Positions 1-9,067 are shown, numbered from the stretch's first letter. The stretch is 64,000 nt of DNA from Litchfieldella qijiaojingensis (GCF_014651875.1 NZ_BMXS01000006.1:105837-169836); one strand, 5' to 3'. Made by a program: numbers and translations. The notes: generated by a model from the sequence alone, not told the origin.

Positions 1-1
1 G

Positions 2-799
2 CGCGGGACGGTGGACCTGGCTCCCTACGAGTTGCCTCGACCGGAGCAACTGCCGCTTTTCGCCAGCCGGCAAGGGGACTCCCTGTCGATGTCGCGTCTG
101 GATGGCGAGCGGCCCAGTGCGACCCTGGTGTGCGGTTTCTTTGGCTGCGATGCCCATCCATTCAACCCATTGCTAGCCAGTCTTCCACAACTGCTCCATG
201 TGCGCGCCAGGACCGACGAGGATGACGATTGGATACGTCATTTCATCCGCTTCGCGCTTGCCGAATCGACTCACAAGCGGCCCGGTGGCGAAGCGTTGCT
301 CGAGCGGCTGAGCGAAACGATGTTCGTCGCACTGATGCGACGCTATCTCGATGAAATGCCGGAAGGGCAGTCGAACTGGCTGGCTGGACTGCATGATCGC
401 TACGTGGGACGCGCCCTGGCGTTGTTGCACCAACGGCCGGGCGATGCCTGGACGATCGATAAGCTTGCCGGTCGCATCGGTCTATCGCGTTCGGCCCTGC
501 ACGAACGCTTCGCTCGCTTTACCGGCCATGCGCCGATGCATTATCTGACGAAATGGCGCATGCAGGTGGCGGCCGGGTTGTTGCGACAGTCGAGTGCACC
601 TGTCGCCTCGATCGCGCTCGAGGTCGGTTATGTATCGGAAGCCGCGTTCAGCCGTGCCTTTCGACGCGAAACCAACTTGCCGCCGGGCGCATGGCGACGC
701 GAGCAGACCCGTCTGATTGAGCATATGACCAAGTCGGATGTCTCAGGGGTGTCAGGTGGCGTTTCCGATGGCAGCCAGCTGTCAACGGTGCCATTCTGA
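2..799 (+). CDS. AraC-family transcriptional regulator, 5' end outside window
   Basis: This is a DNA-binding transcription regulator. The reading frame is open to the left edge of the window, so the true start lies upstream; a GTG at 11 is in frame but would cut into the N-terminal domain. The first 120 or so visible residues resemble the cupin-type sensor domain of the AraC 'cupin_6' group. The C-terminal part carries the two helix-turn-helix units typical of AraC proteins, with recognisable segments LAGRIGLSRSALHERF and ASIALEVGYVSEAAFSRAF. A Ser/Gly-rich tail of about 25 residues follows. Its target genes cannot be told from the sequence. Confidence 0.88.
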   Translation, partial: RGTVDLAPYELPRPEQLPLFASRQGDSLSMSRLDGERPSATLVCGFFGCDAHPFNPLLASLPQLLHVRARTDEDDDWIRHFIRFALAESTHKRPGGEALLERLSETMFVALMRRYLDEMPEGQSNWLAGLHDRYVGRALALLHQRPGDAWTIDKLAGRIGLSRSALHERFARFTGHAPMHYLTKWRMQVAAGLLRQSSAPVASIALEVGYVSEAAFSRAFRRETNLPPGAWRREQTRLIEHMTKSDVSGVSGGVSDGSQLSTVPF

Positions 800-841
800 T
801 ATTGCCACCTTTACAACCGCTTGGCGGTCAGAAGGCGCCCT

Positions 842-1711
842 ATGTCACTATCAGCCATCAAGCGCTTCACGGTGCCATTGTTTATCGGGCTGTTGCTGTT
901 CTCTTGGTTCAACGTGGCTGCCGGTCGGGAGCTTGCCGCCGATATCGACGACATGGTCGAGGTCGAGGTCGCCACCGTGGCCGTGGCGGGGCCGATCGCT
1001 ACACCTGTCGTGCTGTTGCGGGAGCCAGGCGCGCGCGAGGTGATCCCGATTTTCATCGGCCCCATTGAAGCTGGTGCCATCCTGCGTGGCCTGCGTGGCG
1101 AGATCCCACGCCGCCCCATGACGCACGAACTGCTCGGCGATGTACTCGACGGCATCGACGTGCGGCTGGAACGGATTTACGTCGATGCCATCGTCGACAA
1201 CACCTTCCTCGGCATGCTCGAGTTGCGACAGAAAGGACAGGATACCCCGATCCGTATCGATAGCCGGCCAAGCGACGCGATCGCGTTGGCCTTGAAAGCT
1301 GGTGCGACGATCCATGTTGCGCCACAAGTGCTGGAAGCCGCGCGGCTGATCGAGTACGAAGGGCTGGATGATCAAGTGGTATCCGCTCTCGGGATTACCG
1401 TGACGCCGGTTACTGATGACCTGCGCGACGCACTCCAACTGCCTGACGAGGCTGGGGTCCTGGTCAGTGATGTCAGTGGCCCAGCCGATGAGGCCGGAAT
1501 GGAACCCGGTGCGTTGTTGCTCAAAGTGAATGGTCAGACGCCGCAAACGCCGATGAACTTCCTCGAGCTCGTACGCAAGACTCCCCGAGGCGAGGACGCG
1601 CGTCTACGCTATTGGCAGGATGGCGAGGAGCATGTCCTTGCACTGTCGACCGACGTGCCGCCACCCCGCCAGCGCCCGCGTGAAGAGGAAGAATCGGGGA
1701 TCAGGATGTGA
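842..1711 (+). CDS. Bifunctional nuclease (DUF151) domain protein with C-terminal PDZ, exported
   Basis: The 289-residue product begins with a signal peptide (basic SAIKRF, then a hydrophobic stretch ending near AAGRELA), so it probably acts in the periplasm. Residues about 40-160 match the bifunctional nuclease/DUF151 fold, including the hallmark RPSDAIALAL. Residues about 190-270 look like a PDZ peptide-binding domain. An in-frame TTG at 821 exists, but the ATG at 842 puts the signal peptide at the N-terminus and is preferred. Nuclease activity has been reported for DUF151 proteins of other organisms; the substrate of an exported DUF151-PDZ protein is unknown to me. Confidence 0.8.
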   Translation: MSLSAIKRFTVPLFIGLLLFSWFNVAAGRELAADIDDMVEVEVATVAVAGPIATPVVLLREPGAREVIPIFIGPIEAGAILRGLRGEIPRRPMTHELLGDVLDGIDVRLERIYVDAIVDNTFLGMLELRQKGQDTPIRIDSRPSDAIALALKAGATIHVAPQVLEAARLIEYEGLDDQVVSALGITVTPVTDDLRDALQLPDEAGVLVSDVSGPADEAGMEPGALLLKVNGQTPQTPMNFLELVRKTPRGEDARLRYWQDGEEHVLALSTDVPPPRQRPREEEESGIRM

Positions 1712-1778
1712 GGCATGTCGATTTCGGAGGCTCGTGAACGACTAGTCGATAAGACAGTCGCTGGGGAGTCCGTCCGTT

Positions 1779-2132
1779 ATGAAATACCTGTGCCTGATCT
1801 ACAACGATGAAAAGAAACTCGAAGCCATGCCGCCCAGTGAGATCGAGGCTGTGGTCGAGGAGTGCCAGGTGCATTGCGAAAGCCTGACGGCGAGTGGCCA
1901 TCTGCTCGCTGGGGCTCGTCTGGGGCCGGTGGCGAGTGCAGCCACGGTGAGAACCCGCAACGGCAGTGCGCTGGTCACTGATGGCCCCTTTGCCGAAACG
2001 AAGGAGCAATTGGGCGGATTCCTGCTCATCGAAGCCCGGGATCTGAACGAAGCCATCCGCATTGCTTCGCATATACCTCCCGGACGGCTGGGGTGTGTCG
2101 AAGTACGCCCGATCCGCGACTACGCCGGTTAG
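1779..2132 (+). CDS. YCII/DGPF-domain protein
   Basis: This 117-residue protein starts MKYLCLIYNDE and contains the diagnostic DGPFAETKEQLGGF segment of the YCII-related/DGPF family, a small dimeric alpha-beta fold of unclear enzymatic role. In many bacteria these genes neighbour ECF sigma factors, but none is seen here. The 3' end of the gene overlaps the first arm of a 9-bp stem (2115-2123 with 2152-2160) that may terminate transcription. Confidence 0.85.
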   Translation: MKYLCLIYNDEKKLEAMPPSEIEAVVEECQVHCESLTASGHLLAGARLGPVASAATVRTRNGSALVTDGPFAETKEQLGGFLLIEARDLNEAIRIASHIPPGRLGCVEVRPIRDYAG

Positions 2133-2264
2133 AGCCGCTGCTGGAGCGGCGGTAGTCGCGATGGGAACCATCCAAGCCGGCCTGACGGCCGGAATCGCTC
2201 AGTAAACTGAGCTCCCACGACTCCCCGGGGTCGGGTAGTGGGTGGGAGCGCAGCTTCGCTGCGC
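2115..2264. repeat. Cluster of consecutive short palindromes (REP-like), possible terminator
   Basis: Four adjacent inverted repeats are readable. A 9-bp outer stem (2115-2123/2152-2160) encloses an inner GCCGCT stem-loop (2134-2150). It is followed by CCGGCC-tgac-GGCCGG (2177-2192), GCTCAGT-aa-ACTGAGC (2197-2212) and GCGCAGC-ttc-GCTGCGC (2248-2264). The density suggests a REP/BIME-like intergenic repeat. It separates the YCII gene from the TIR gene and could both end upstream transcription and stabilise RNA ends. Confidence 0.6.
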
Positions 2265-2364
2265 GATGAATCCAGCACGTTTCGAGAAAGCCGTCTTGGT
2301 GCCGAGCGATTACGCTATAGGTACTACTTTGCTCACCCTTTCCTTAGCGAGACGGGTGTCGGCG

Positions 2365-5300
2365 ATGAGCACGCTTTTCATCAGCCACAGCAGCAACGAT
2401 GCCACGGCGGCTCGCGAGATGGCCGACTGGTTGCAACGACACGGCCATCACTCGCTGTTCCTCGACTTCGATGTCGAGCACGGCATTCCGGCCGGTCGCG
2501 ACTGGGAGCGTGAACTCTACCGCCATCTTCGTGCCTGCCAGGCGCTGATCGTGTTGTGCAGTGAGCACTCCATGGCTTCATGCTGGTGTCTCGCCGAGTT
2601 GAGTCACGCCCGCGCCCTTGGCAAGCGGATTGTTCCGGTACGCATCTCTCCCTGCACGCTGCGTCCCCAACTCGCGGAGCTCCAGGTGATCGACCTGATC
2701 AAGGAGCCGGAAGTAGGCTACGAGCGACTTCGCCAGGCACTGGCAAGCGTGTTCGCCTGGGATAGCCGCCGGCCTCCCTATCCTGGCCTGATGGCCTTCG
2801 ACGAGTCGGATGCGGCCATCTTCTTTGGCCGCGACGCCGAGGTCCAGCAGTCACTGGATCGTCTCCACCAGTTGCGACGCTTCGGTGGGCCACGCCTGCT
2901 GCTGTTCCTGGGAGCATCGGGCAGCGGCAAGTCCTCGCTTGTACGTGCCGGGATCATGCCTCGGCTGCGAGCCTCGCCGGAGGCCTGGACGCTGATCGGC
3001 CCGATTCGTCCTCGGGACCGACCTCTCGACGAGCTGACCGCCCAGCTTGCGCGGGGGTTGGCCGACGAGGGTGTGGCGGTCGAGGGGCTAACGGCATTGG
3101 CGGCGAATGCCGATTCAGCTCCCGAACTGCTGTCCACGGTTCACCGCGAGCTGCGCAGGCGGTCTGGCAAGGAGCATACGGTACTGGTGTTGGTCGTCGA
3201 TCAGCTCGAAGAGCTGTTGACGGGCTCGGCCCAGGCCGAGCAGTTCATGCGAATCCTGCGTCCCGTTCTGCACGACACCAGCTCCCCCGTGCTGGTCATC
3301 GCCACCCTGCGCTCGGATTTTCTGGGCGCACTGCAGGAACATCCAGCCTGGCGTGACGTCACCCTCATGCCGTTGACCGTGGAGCCGCTGTCGGTGGAGG
3401 GCTTCTCGGCGGTCATCGAAGGGCCGGCGGAGCTTGCCGGGCTCGATCTCGAGCCCGGCCTGGTCCAGGCGATGGTCGCGGATACCGCCACCGAGGATGC
3501 CTTGCCGCTGTTGGCATTCACCCTTCGCGAGCTGTGGGAAAAGGGGAGAGCGGACGGGTGCCTTACCCTGGCCGAGTATCGCGATGGACTTGGGGGGCTG
3601 CACGGTTCGGTGGCAAAGGCCGCCGAGGCGGTGCTCGAGGCGGCCGCGCCTTCCCGGGAACAGAGACAGGCGTTGCGCGCCGCCTTGTTTGCCTTGGTGA
3701 GACTCGACGACGAGGGGCGTTATACGCGCCAGGTGGTGCGCTGGCAGGACTTGCCTAGCGCAAGTCATCCACTGCTGGAGCGATTCGTCCAGGCGCGTCT
3801 GCTGATTTCTGGCAGTCACGATGGGGAGCGCACCTTGGAGGTGGCCCACGAAGCGTTGTTTCGGGTCTGGCGTCGGCTTAACCGCTGGCTGGAGGCCAAT
3901 CGCGAGGCGCTGCGGATCCACGATGGGTTGCGTCGTGCCACCGCCGAGTGGGAAAACGGCGGTCGCCCCGTCGAGCTGCTGGTGCATCGTGGCAGTCGTC
4001 TGGAAGCAGCGGAGGCGCTTGCGCGCGAAGGTCCTTTCCCGCTCAACGATATGGAGAGGAGCTATCTGCAGGCGTGCCTCGAGCTTCGCGACGCCGAGCT
4101 TGCCGAGAGCCGGCGTCGGGAGCGGGTCAAGCGACGCTGGATTGCGGCGACGGGGCTGACACTATTGCTCGGTGTCATCGGGCTGTCCTGGTTCGCCTGG
4201 TCGCTGCACCAGCAGGAGCAGATCACCCGACAGAGTCTGGCCGAATTGCACTGGGCCAACGCGGTGAGTGCACGTGATCGTGACCACAGTCCCCTCAAGG
4301 CGAGCCATCATTTCATGCAAGCTGCGGAGCTGGCGCTGGACTCGACACAAGCGGAGAGCGCCTACTGGGCTGGAGAGCGCCTGGGATCAGGGCCACGACT
4401 CGTCGCGACGTCCGAGGCCAGCTCTGCTCTGGTGACGGCCGCTTTCGTCAACACGGGCAGCGAAATGCGACTCTGGGCCGATGATGGTGGCAGTCTTGCC
4501 TGGATCGAGGCGGATGGTGTGGCGGATCTTGCGTTCCCAGTGGGGCAGGGTTTCGTGCAGACGGTCTCCCCGACAGGCACTTTCTGGCACAGCCGGATCG
4601 TCGTCCATGGCGAGGACGGCCGCGCCGAAATCCGTGATCGTCGCAGTGGTGCTTTGTTGCTCGAGCCCCCTCCGGCACTGGAACGGCTGTGGATCGGTGA
4701 CACCGATGAGTCCACGGCCGTGAGTCTGCACGCCAACGGCGGCGCCTGGGTGTGGGACCTGACACGTGGTGTGCGCCGTGGGGCGCTGCCAAATGTCGAC
4801 GTGGATGGTGTGGCCATCTCGCCGCAAGGCGAGCGTCTACTTATCTGGACCCGGGAGGGCGAGGCGTTGGTCTGGCGAGTCGACACCGACACGCTGGTGG
4901 CGCGCCATGACGGCGATGTCGTCGGTGGGGCATTGGGCCGGCATGAGCGTGAAGTGGCGCTATGGAGCCGTGACGGCCGTTTGTGGTTACCCGCCATGCC
5001 CGGGAGCGATCTGGAGCCTGCGGAGGGAGGACGCTGCAGCCCTCGGGCCATCGGTGCACGGTTCCTGTCCGACGCTTCGCGCTTGCTGGTCTGGAACCAC
5101 GGCGCCTGTGGTGCCGCCCGGCTCTGGGACCTCGACACACGGCGTCCCGTTGGGCCGACCATGCGGCATGACAATGAACTCACGTCTCCCGTGGTCCAGG
5201 GTGATCGCATGGTCACCTGGAGTCCCGGCAGTGGACCGGCACGGCTGTGGCATGGTTCGACCGGCGAGGCGGTCGCCACCTTCGCCGGCCCCGTGACCGG

Positions 5301-6669
5301 TGTACGTTTCGGGGAGGAGGGGAGCGGTCTGCTGATCACTTGGGGCGGTAACGAAGCCCGGCTATGGTCAAGCGTCAGCGGAGACCCACGGGGGTTACCG
5401 TTGCGACATGCGACATCGGTAGGGGGAGCGGTAGTTTCCGAGGATGGACAACGTGTACTTACCTGGGGAAGCGACGGTAGCTTGCGACTATGGCAGGTGC
5501 CACCGCCCGAAGTCGCGGAAACCATGCGGTTTCCGGCGGCTGTGCTCGATGCCGTGCTCGTAGCGGGTGAAGAGAGAGTCCGGGTCGTCACCCTCGGTGG
5601 ACATGTCCAGGAGTGGTCTCCGGCTACCGATACGGTACCGGAGCTCCGGCTACTCGATCTGGAAGCCGTAAGCGCAACGTTCGCCCCTGGCGGTCGCCGC
5701 CTGCTCACCGCAGGAGTGAACGGTGACGTGCGTATATGGAACTGGGAAGGGACTCGTTTTCAGGCGCTGGCATCACCGGGCGGCACTGTCGGCAACGACC
5801 CGGTCGCGGGAGTGGTGTGGGGCGGGCCCGACCGTCTCCTGTTCTGGGGAGAGCAAGGGTGTACTGCCTCGCTGTGGCGGGTCGGCATCGCCCGTGTGGT
5901 GCCGGTCGAGCATGGTGGTGTCGTGGAATCGGAGGGGGCGGATGACTGTCGCCTGCGCGGTGCGGCCTTTTCCAGTGGCGATGGCGAGTATGTATTGACC
6001 TGGGGGGAAGACCGACGGCTGCATCTTTGGGATGTCGAGGCGAATGAGCCCGTGTTGCTGCGGACTCTTTCTGACGTGGCGCTGGTCCGTAGCGCCGCGA
6101 TCGACGCCGAAGGGGAGCGTCTGCTGGTTGCCAGTGATGACGGCACCGTCGAACTGACCTGGGTGGATCGTAGCGACGCCGATGTTTCCCTGGAGCACGA
6201 TGGTGTCCGTGGTGCCCGCCTGCATTCCGGTACCCAGCGCATCTTGAGCTGGGGCGGCGATAGCGTCCGCGTCTGGGACGCGGAGACCGCCACGCTACTC
6301 GCCTTTCTTGCTCATGAACGCGATGTCGCCGGCGCGGCATTCGGCCCCGAGGGGGAGCGCGTGCTTACTTGGCAAAGCGATGGGGCCATTCGTCTCTGGG
6401 ACGCGGTCAGCGGCCATCCGTTGACCTCTGTGCTGCGCGGCGTCGGCCGTTCCTCACCAGTGATCGGAAGCGACTTCGGGGAGACGGCGATTCGACTGTT
6501 GGTCACTGCGGGTGAGCATGGCACCTTATGGAGATTGCCCCCGTTTTCCTCACCGCCGCCTCAGCCATCCCTACGCCAACAGATTCTTACCGGCAGCCAT
6601 TTGACGACGCTTGGCGAGGTGGCGGCATTGCGGGGAGAGACGTGGCGGCAACTTGGATCATCCTTATAG
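2365..6669 (+). CDS. TIR-nSTAND1-TM-WD40 repeat protein (putative immune sensor/effector)
   Basis: With the ATG at 2365 the product has 1,434 residues; upstream in-frame codons would only add residues unlike a TIR start. Residues 1-130 are a TIR domain beginning TLFISHSSND, with the WC-x-x-EL motif placing the likely NAD-cleaving glutamate at E78. Residues about 136-590 are a STAND-type P-loop NTPase (nSTAND1): PYPGLMAFDESD, FFGRDAEV, Walker A GASGSGKS at 183-190, and Walker B with DQLEEL from D279. A transmembrane helix lies at about 593-613, and residues about 650-1400 form many WD40 repeats ending in variants of RLWD. Such architectures are known or suspected stress and antiphage sensors; here that role is inference. 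The 3' end overlaps the convergent next gene by 6 nt. Confidence 0.85.
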   Translation: MSTLFISHSSNDATAAREMADWLQRHGHHSLFLDFDVEHGIPAGRDWERELYRHLRACQALIVLCSEHSMASCWCLAELSHARALGKRIVPVRISPCTLRPQLAELQVIDLIKEPEVGYERLRQALASVFAWDSRRPPYPGLMAFDESDAAIFFGRDAEVQQSLDRLHQLRRFGGPRLLLFLGASGSGKSSLVRAGIMPRLRASPEAWTLIGPIRPRDRPLDELTAQLARGLADEGVAVEGLTALAANADSAPELLSTVHRELRRRSGKEHTVLVLVVDQLEELLTGSAQAEQFMRILRPVLHDTSSPVLVIATLRSDFLGALQEHPAWRDVTLMPLTVEPLSVEGFSAVIEGPAELAGLDLEPGLVQAMVADTATEDALPLLAFTLRELWEKGRADGCLTLAEYRDGLGGLHGSVAKAAEAVLEAAAPSREQRQALRAALFALVRLDDEGRYTRQVVRWQDLPSASHPLLERFVQARLLISGSHDGERTLEVAHEALFRVWRRLNRWLEANREALRIHDGLRRATAEWENGGRPVELLVHRGSRLEAAEALAREGPFPLNDMERSYLQACLELRDAELAESRRRERVKRRWIAATGLTLLLGVIGLSWFAWSLHQQEQITRQSLAELHWANAVSARDRDHSPLKASHHFMQAAELALDSTQAESAYWAGERLGSGPRLVATSEASSALVTAAFVNTGSEMRLWADDGGSLAWIEADGVADLAFPVGQGFVQTVSPTGTFWHSRIVVHGEDGRAEIRDRRSGALLLEPPPALERLWIGDTDESTAVSLHANGGAWVWDLTRGVRRGALPNVDVDGVAISPQGERLLIWTREGEALVWRVDTDTLVARHDGDVVGGALGRHEREVALWSRDGRLWLPAMPGSDLEPAEGGRCSPRAIGARFLSDASRLLVWNHGACGAARLWDLDTRRPVGPTMRHDNELTSPVVQGDRMVTWSPGSGPARLWHGSTGEAVATFAGPVTGVRFGEEGSGLLITWGGNEARLWSSVSGDPRGLPLRHATSVGGAVVSEDGQRVLTWGSDGSLRLWQVPPPEVAETMRFPAAVLDAVLVAGEERVRVVTLGGHVQEWSPATDTVPELRLLDLEAVSATFAPGGRRLLTAGVNGDVRIWNWEGTRFQALASPGGTVGNDPVAGVVWGGPDRLLFWGEQGCTASLWRVGIARVVPVEHGGVVESEGADDCRLRGAAFSSGDGEYVLTWGEDRRLHLWDVEANEPVLLRTLSDVALVRSAAIDAEGERLLVASDDGTVELTWVDRSDADVSLEHDGVRGARLHSGTQRILSWGGDSVRVWDAETATLLAFLAHERDVAGAAFGPEGERVLTWQSDGAIRLWDAVSGHPLTSVLRGVGRSSPVIGSDFGETAIRLLVTAGEHGTLWRLPPFSSPPPQPSLRQQILTGSHLTTLGEVAALRGETWRQLGSSL

Positions 6670-7620
6670 TGACACGTTCACCCGGGAATCCGACCATGCC
6701 GTTACCCACCCTCCCGTAGGAGCCCAGGCACGCACCTTGAGCCGGTGCGTGCCGGTGGATATGCGCTGGCGTTCATCGCGTCCGTCCCACAGCCGTGGAT
6801 CGATGCTGCGTCCGGCGGTGACACCGCCTGCAATGGGCTCCTCGTTGACGAAGAAGTGACGCTCGCCATCATCGGCTTCTTCGATGCGCATGAATTCCGC
6901 CACGGCACTGGGAAAGTCGGAATGCGAAAAGAAACGATAGGAGGCTTGCTCTTGCGCCTGGGCGCGGATTCGGCGTGGCAGGAACGACACTTCCTCGATG
7001 GCTACCGACCCCACGGCACGGGGGCCGCAACCCAGCGCCTGGACGCGGAACGTGGGCTCCGTGCGTTCACCGCTCATGTCGGTGGCGGTCACGGAGATGG
7101 CTGCGGGACGCTCGCTGTCGCCGAACGCCGGCGGCAGCCGAAACTGCACGCGATGACGCCCCGTCTCGTCGGCGCCGAAAGGCAGTCGCACGGTGTAGAT
7201 GTCCGGAACGTCACGAGCACTGATGCGCAGGGTGACGATGACCGGGCGGTCGTGAGAGAAGTCGAGCACGAATGGCCAATCACCGCGCACCGTGCCAATG
7301 GCGGCAAAGGCACTGCTGTTGTATTGGGCTGGGAACTCTGGGCCTCGCTTTTGCAACTGCTCCAGCATGTCACTGTCGTCAGCGGCATCTTGTTGCGAGG
7401 CTTGGCTGCGCTGTTGCATCCAGCGACCCACCAGCAGCAGTGCGGCGGCACCCGCCACGATGGCCGGCAGTTTCCAGCCGTTATCGTCGCCGTTTCCGTC
7501 ATCCCCATATTGAGGGTAAACGTCGTCACTGGTGGTCGATGCCAGACCCGGCAGGCCCGGGGTGAGCGCGAGCACGGCCGCGAGCTGGTAGGCGAGGATG
7601 CGTTTCCGGCACCGATGCAT
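6664..7620 (-). CDS. Exported single-TM protein of unknown function
   Basis: I do not recognise a family. The 318-residue product starts at the ATG at 7620, preceded by an AGGAG ribosome site, and has a signal peptide ending near LPGLAS. An acidic Asp/Gly linker follows, then a second hydrophobic segment (about 50-68, LPAIVAGAAALLLVGRW) and a hydrophilic C-terminal region rich in beta-type patterns with RHRVQFRLPP and TEPTFRVQALG. The layout suggests a membrane-anchored periplasmic protein. Its stop codon sits inside the last codons of the TIR gene on the other strand. The dispersed repeat at 7675-7822 lies just upstream. Confidence 0.65.
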   Translation of the reverse strand: MHRCRKRILAYQLAAVLALTPGLPGLASTTSDDVYPQYGDDGNGDDNGWKLPAIVAGAAALLLVGRWMQQRSQASQQDAADDSDMLEQLQKRGPEFPAQYNSSAFAAIGTVRGDWPFVLDFSHDRPVIVTLRISARDVPDIYTVRLPFGADETGRHRVQFRLPPAFGDSERPAAISVTATDMSGERTEPTFRVQALGCGPRAVGSVAIEEVSFLPRRIRAQAQEQASYRFFSHSDFPSAVAEFMRIEEADDGERHFFVNEEPIAGGVTAGRSIDPRLWDGRDERQRISTGTHRLKVRAWAPTGGWVTAWSDSRVNVSL

Positions 7621-7674
7621 GACGAACTCCTGAGGTTTGTCCGAAAAGTCGCCAAGCGCATTTCGGGCAACACT

Positions 7675-7822
7675 TAGGGAGGCGCTGAATAAATCGACGA
7701 GCGGAGTGAAGCGCAAGGCGCACGGAGCGCAGGAACCGGAGCATATGGGGTATATGTGAGGCTTCCGAGCACCGCGCAACGCAGCGATTCCTCCGCGCAG
7801 GCAATTATTCAGTGCCTCCTTA
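7675..7822 (+). repeat. 148-bp dispersed repeat, copy A, with terminal inverted repeats
   Basis: The ends are inverted repeats (TAGGGAGGCGCTGAATAA at the left; its near-complement at 7805-7822; 16 of 18 match). The interior contains a short CATAT/ATATG dyad. A second copy, about 88 percent identical by eye, lies at 60716-60864 in the same orientation. The right end abuts the stop codon of the lipoprotein gene. No transposase is encoded, so it resembles a MITE or similar non-autonomous element. Confidence 0.75.
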
Positions 7823-8299
7823 GATTGTGGTCCAGGTCTGCCCATCCGGCCGCCTGCACGCCGTGCCATCGGCGCTACGGGGCTCGCCGTCGACGACGAC
7901 CTGCATGTCGAAGTGACGACACTGCTGTCCATTCTGTTCGAAGGTATCCCGCGGCGTCATCGTGAACTCATTGCCGGTTTGGGGGTTGCGCCAACTCTCC
8001 GTCTCACCGTCGTCGGCGCGCTCGAGCACCGCACCCATTTCCTGTTGATCCTCGCAAGTAAACCGGGTGCCGATTTCTCGACCGATCAAACCTCCAAGCC
8101 CGGCGCCGATCACCATGGAGGCGGTTCGTCCGGAACCGCTACCCACCTGCGAGCCGAGCAGGCCGCCGATCACGGCGCCGATGCCGGTACTCACTCCCTC
8201 ACAGCCACGCGGACCAAGGCTCTGGCAGCCGCTGAGCAGGAACAGGCTCAGCAGTATCACGGAAAGCATGCGTAAGGTGCTTGAGATAGACGCAGTCAT
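7820..8299 (-). CDS. Glycine-zipper 2TM outer-membrane lipoprotein
   Basis: The 159-residue product starts at the ATG at 8299 after a GAAGGAAGG ribosome site. It has a lipoprotein signal with lipobox LSGC, so it should be lipidated at that cysteine and placed in the envelope. Residues about 40-75 form a glycine zipper (GIGAVIGGLLGSQVGSGSGR, then VIGAGLGGLIGREIG) as in the rickettsial 17-kDa antigen/SlyB-like family. The C-terminal half contains SWRNPQTGNEF and a QCRHFD...VVDG segment common in that family. It probably stabilises the outer membrane; no specific partner is visible. Confidence 0.85.
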   Translation of the reverse strand: MTASISSTLRMLSVILLSLFLLSGCQSLGPRGCEGVSTGIGAVIGGLLGSQVGSGSGRTASMVIGAGLGGLIGREIGTRFTCEDQQEMGAVLERADDGETESWRNPQTGNEFTMTPRDTFEQNGQQCRHFDMQVVVDGEPRSADGTACRRPDGQTWTTI

Positions 8300-8492
8300 A
8301 CCTGCCTTCCTCGCTTCCTTACTTAATTTTGATGAATGGTGACCGCCATCGAGGGGCGAGTCGCGTGCTTCCTTGTCAGTATTGCACCGCTTGCATGGGG
8401 GCTCCATGCGAGTCTTATCCGGCTGCTATCTTTCCAAAGGAGGTGGATGGTACCTCCGTATGTCCGCACATTGATGAGCCTGGGAGGGCGCT

Positions 8493-9005
8493 TTGGACGA
8501 CGCCGACCGCCGTGACTCACCGGCCACCGATGGCATCGCACCGGATGCGGATGCTGCACTGCGTCAGCGTGCCGAGTGGCGTCGGCTGGAAGAGCAACTT
8601 GCCTGGTATAGTCGCCGCAGTGGCCATTGCCAACGCTGGCACAAGGGGTTGCGTATCGTGCAAGTGATATTTGCCGCTTCCATTCCGGTGATCTCCCTGG
8701 CGGATGTGCCATTGGCTCGCTGGCTGACGGCCTCTCTGGGGGCACTGATTGCGGTCCTCGAAGCCGTCGAACAGATCAACCAGTTCGGGCCGCTGTGGAT
8801 CCAGTACCGTTCGACCGCTGAACACCTCAAGCACGAGAAGTATCTATTTCTCGCTGGCGCGGGCCCTTACCGCGACATCGAGCGCGCGGAAGCCTTGCGA
8901 CTGCTTGCCGAGCGGGTCGAGGAACATGTCTCCCGCGAACATGCCCGCTGGGTCCGCACTTCGGAGAAAGGTCAGACTGGCCAGCAGGGCGGGAAAGAGC
9001 AGTGA
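8493..9005 (+). CDS. DUF4231 two-TM membrane protein (SLATT-like)
   Basis: This 170-residue protein matches DUF4231: a charged N-terminal helix with WYSRRSGHCQRWHKGLR-like residues, two transmembrane helices (about 54-70 and 79-97), then the conserved YRSTAEHLKHEKYLFLAGAGPY. The start is a TTG with GGGAGGG just upstream; an in-frame stop immediately before excludes a longer protein. DUF4231 resembles the SLATT group of two-helix membrane proteins that often accompany nucleotide-sensing defence genes. The TIR gene lies 1.8 kb away, but two opposite-strand genes intervene, so linkage is suggestive only. Confidence 0.8.
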   Translation: MDDADRRDSPATDGIAPDADAALRQRAEWRRLEEQLAWYSRRSGHCQRWHKGLRIVQVIFAASIPVISLADVPLARWLTASLGALIAVLEAVEQINQFGPLWIQYRSTAEHLKHEKYLFLAGAGPYRDIERAEALRLLAERVEEHVSREHARWVRTSEKGQTGQQGGKEQ

Positions 9006-9067
9006 AGGTCATTGGACCTCGAGCACCCCACGGTGTGGGTAGGGCCTCACGATTGCCGATGCGATCG

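Noticed and set aside
4362..5708. 448-codon frame antisense to the WD40 region
   Set aside because: Ser/Arg/Pro-rich product typical of the antisense frame of a high-GC gene; no start signals.
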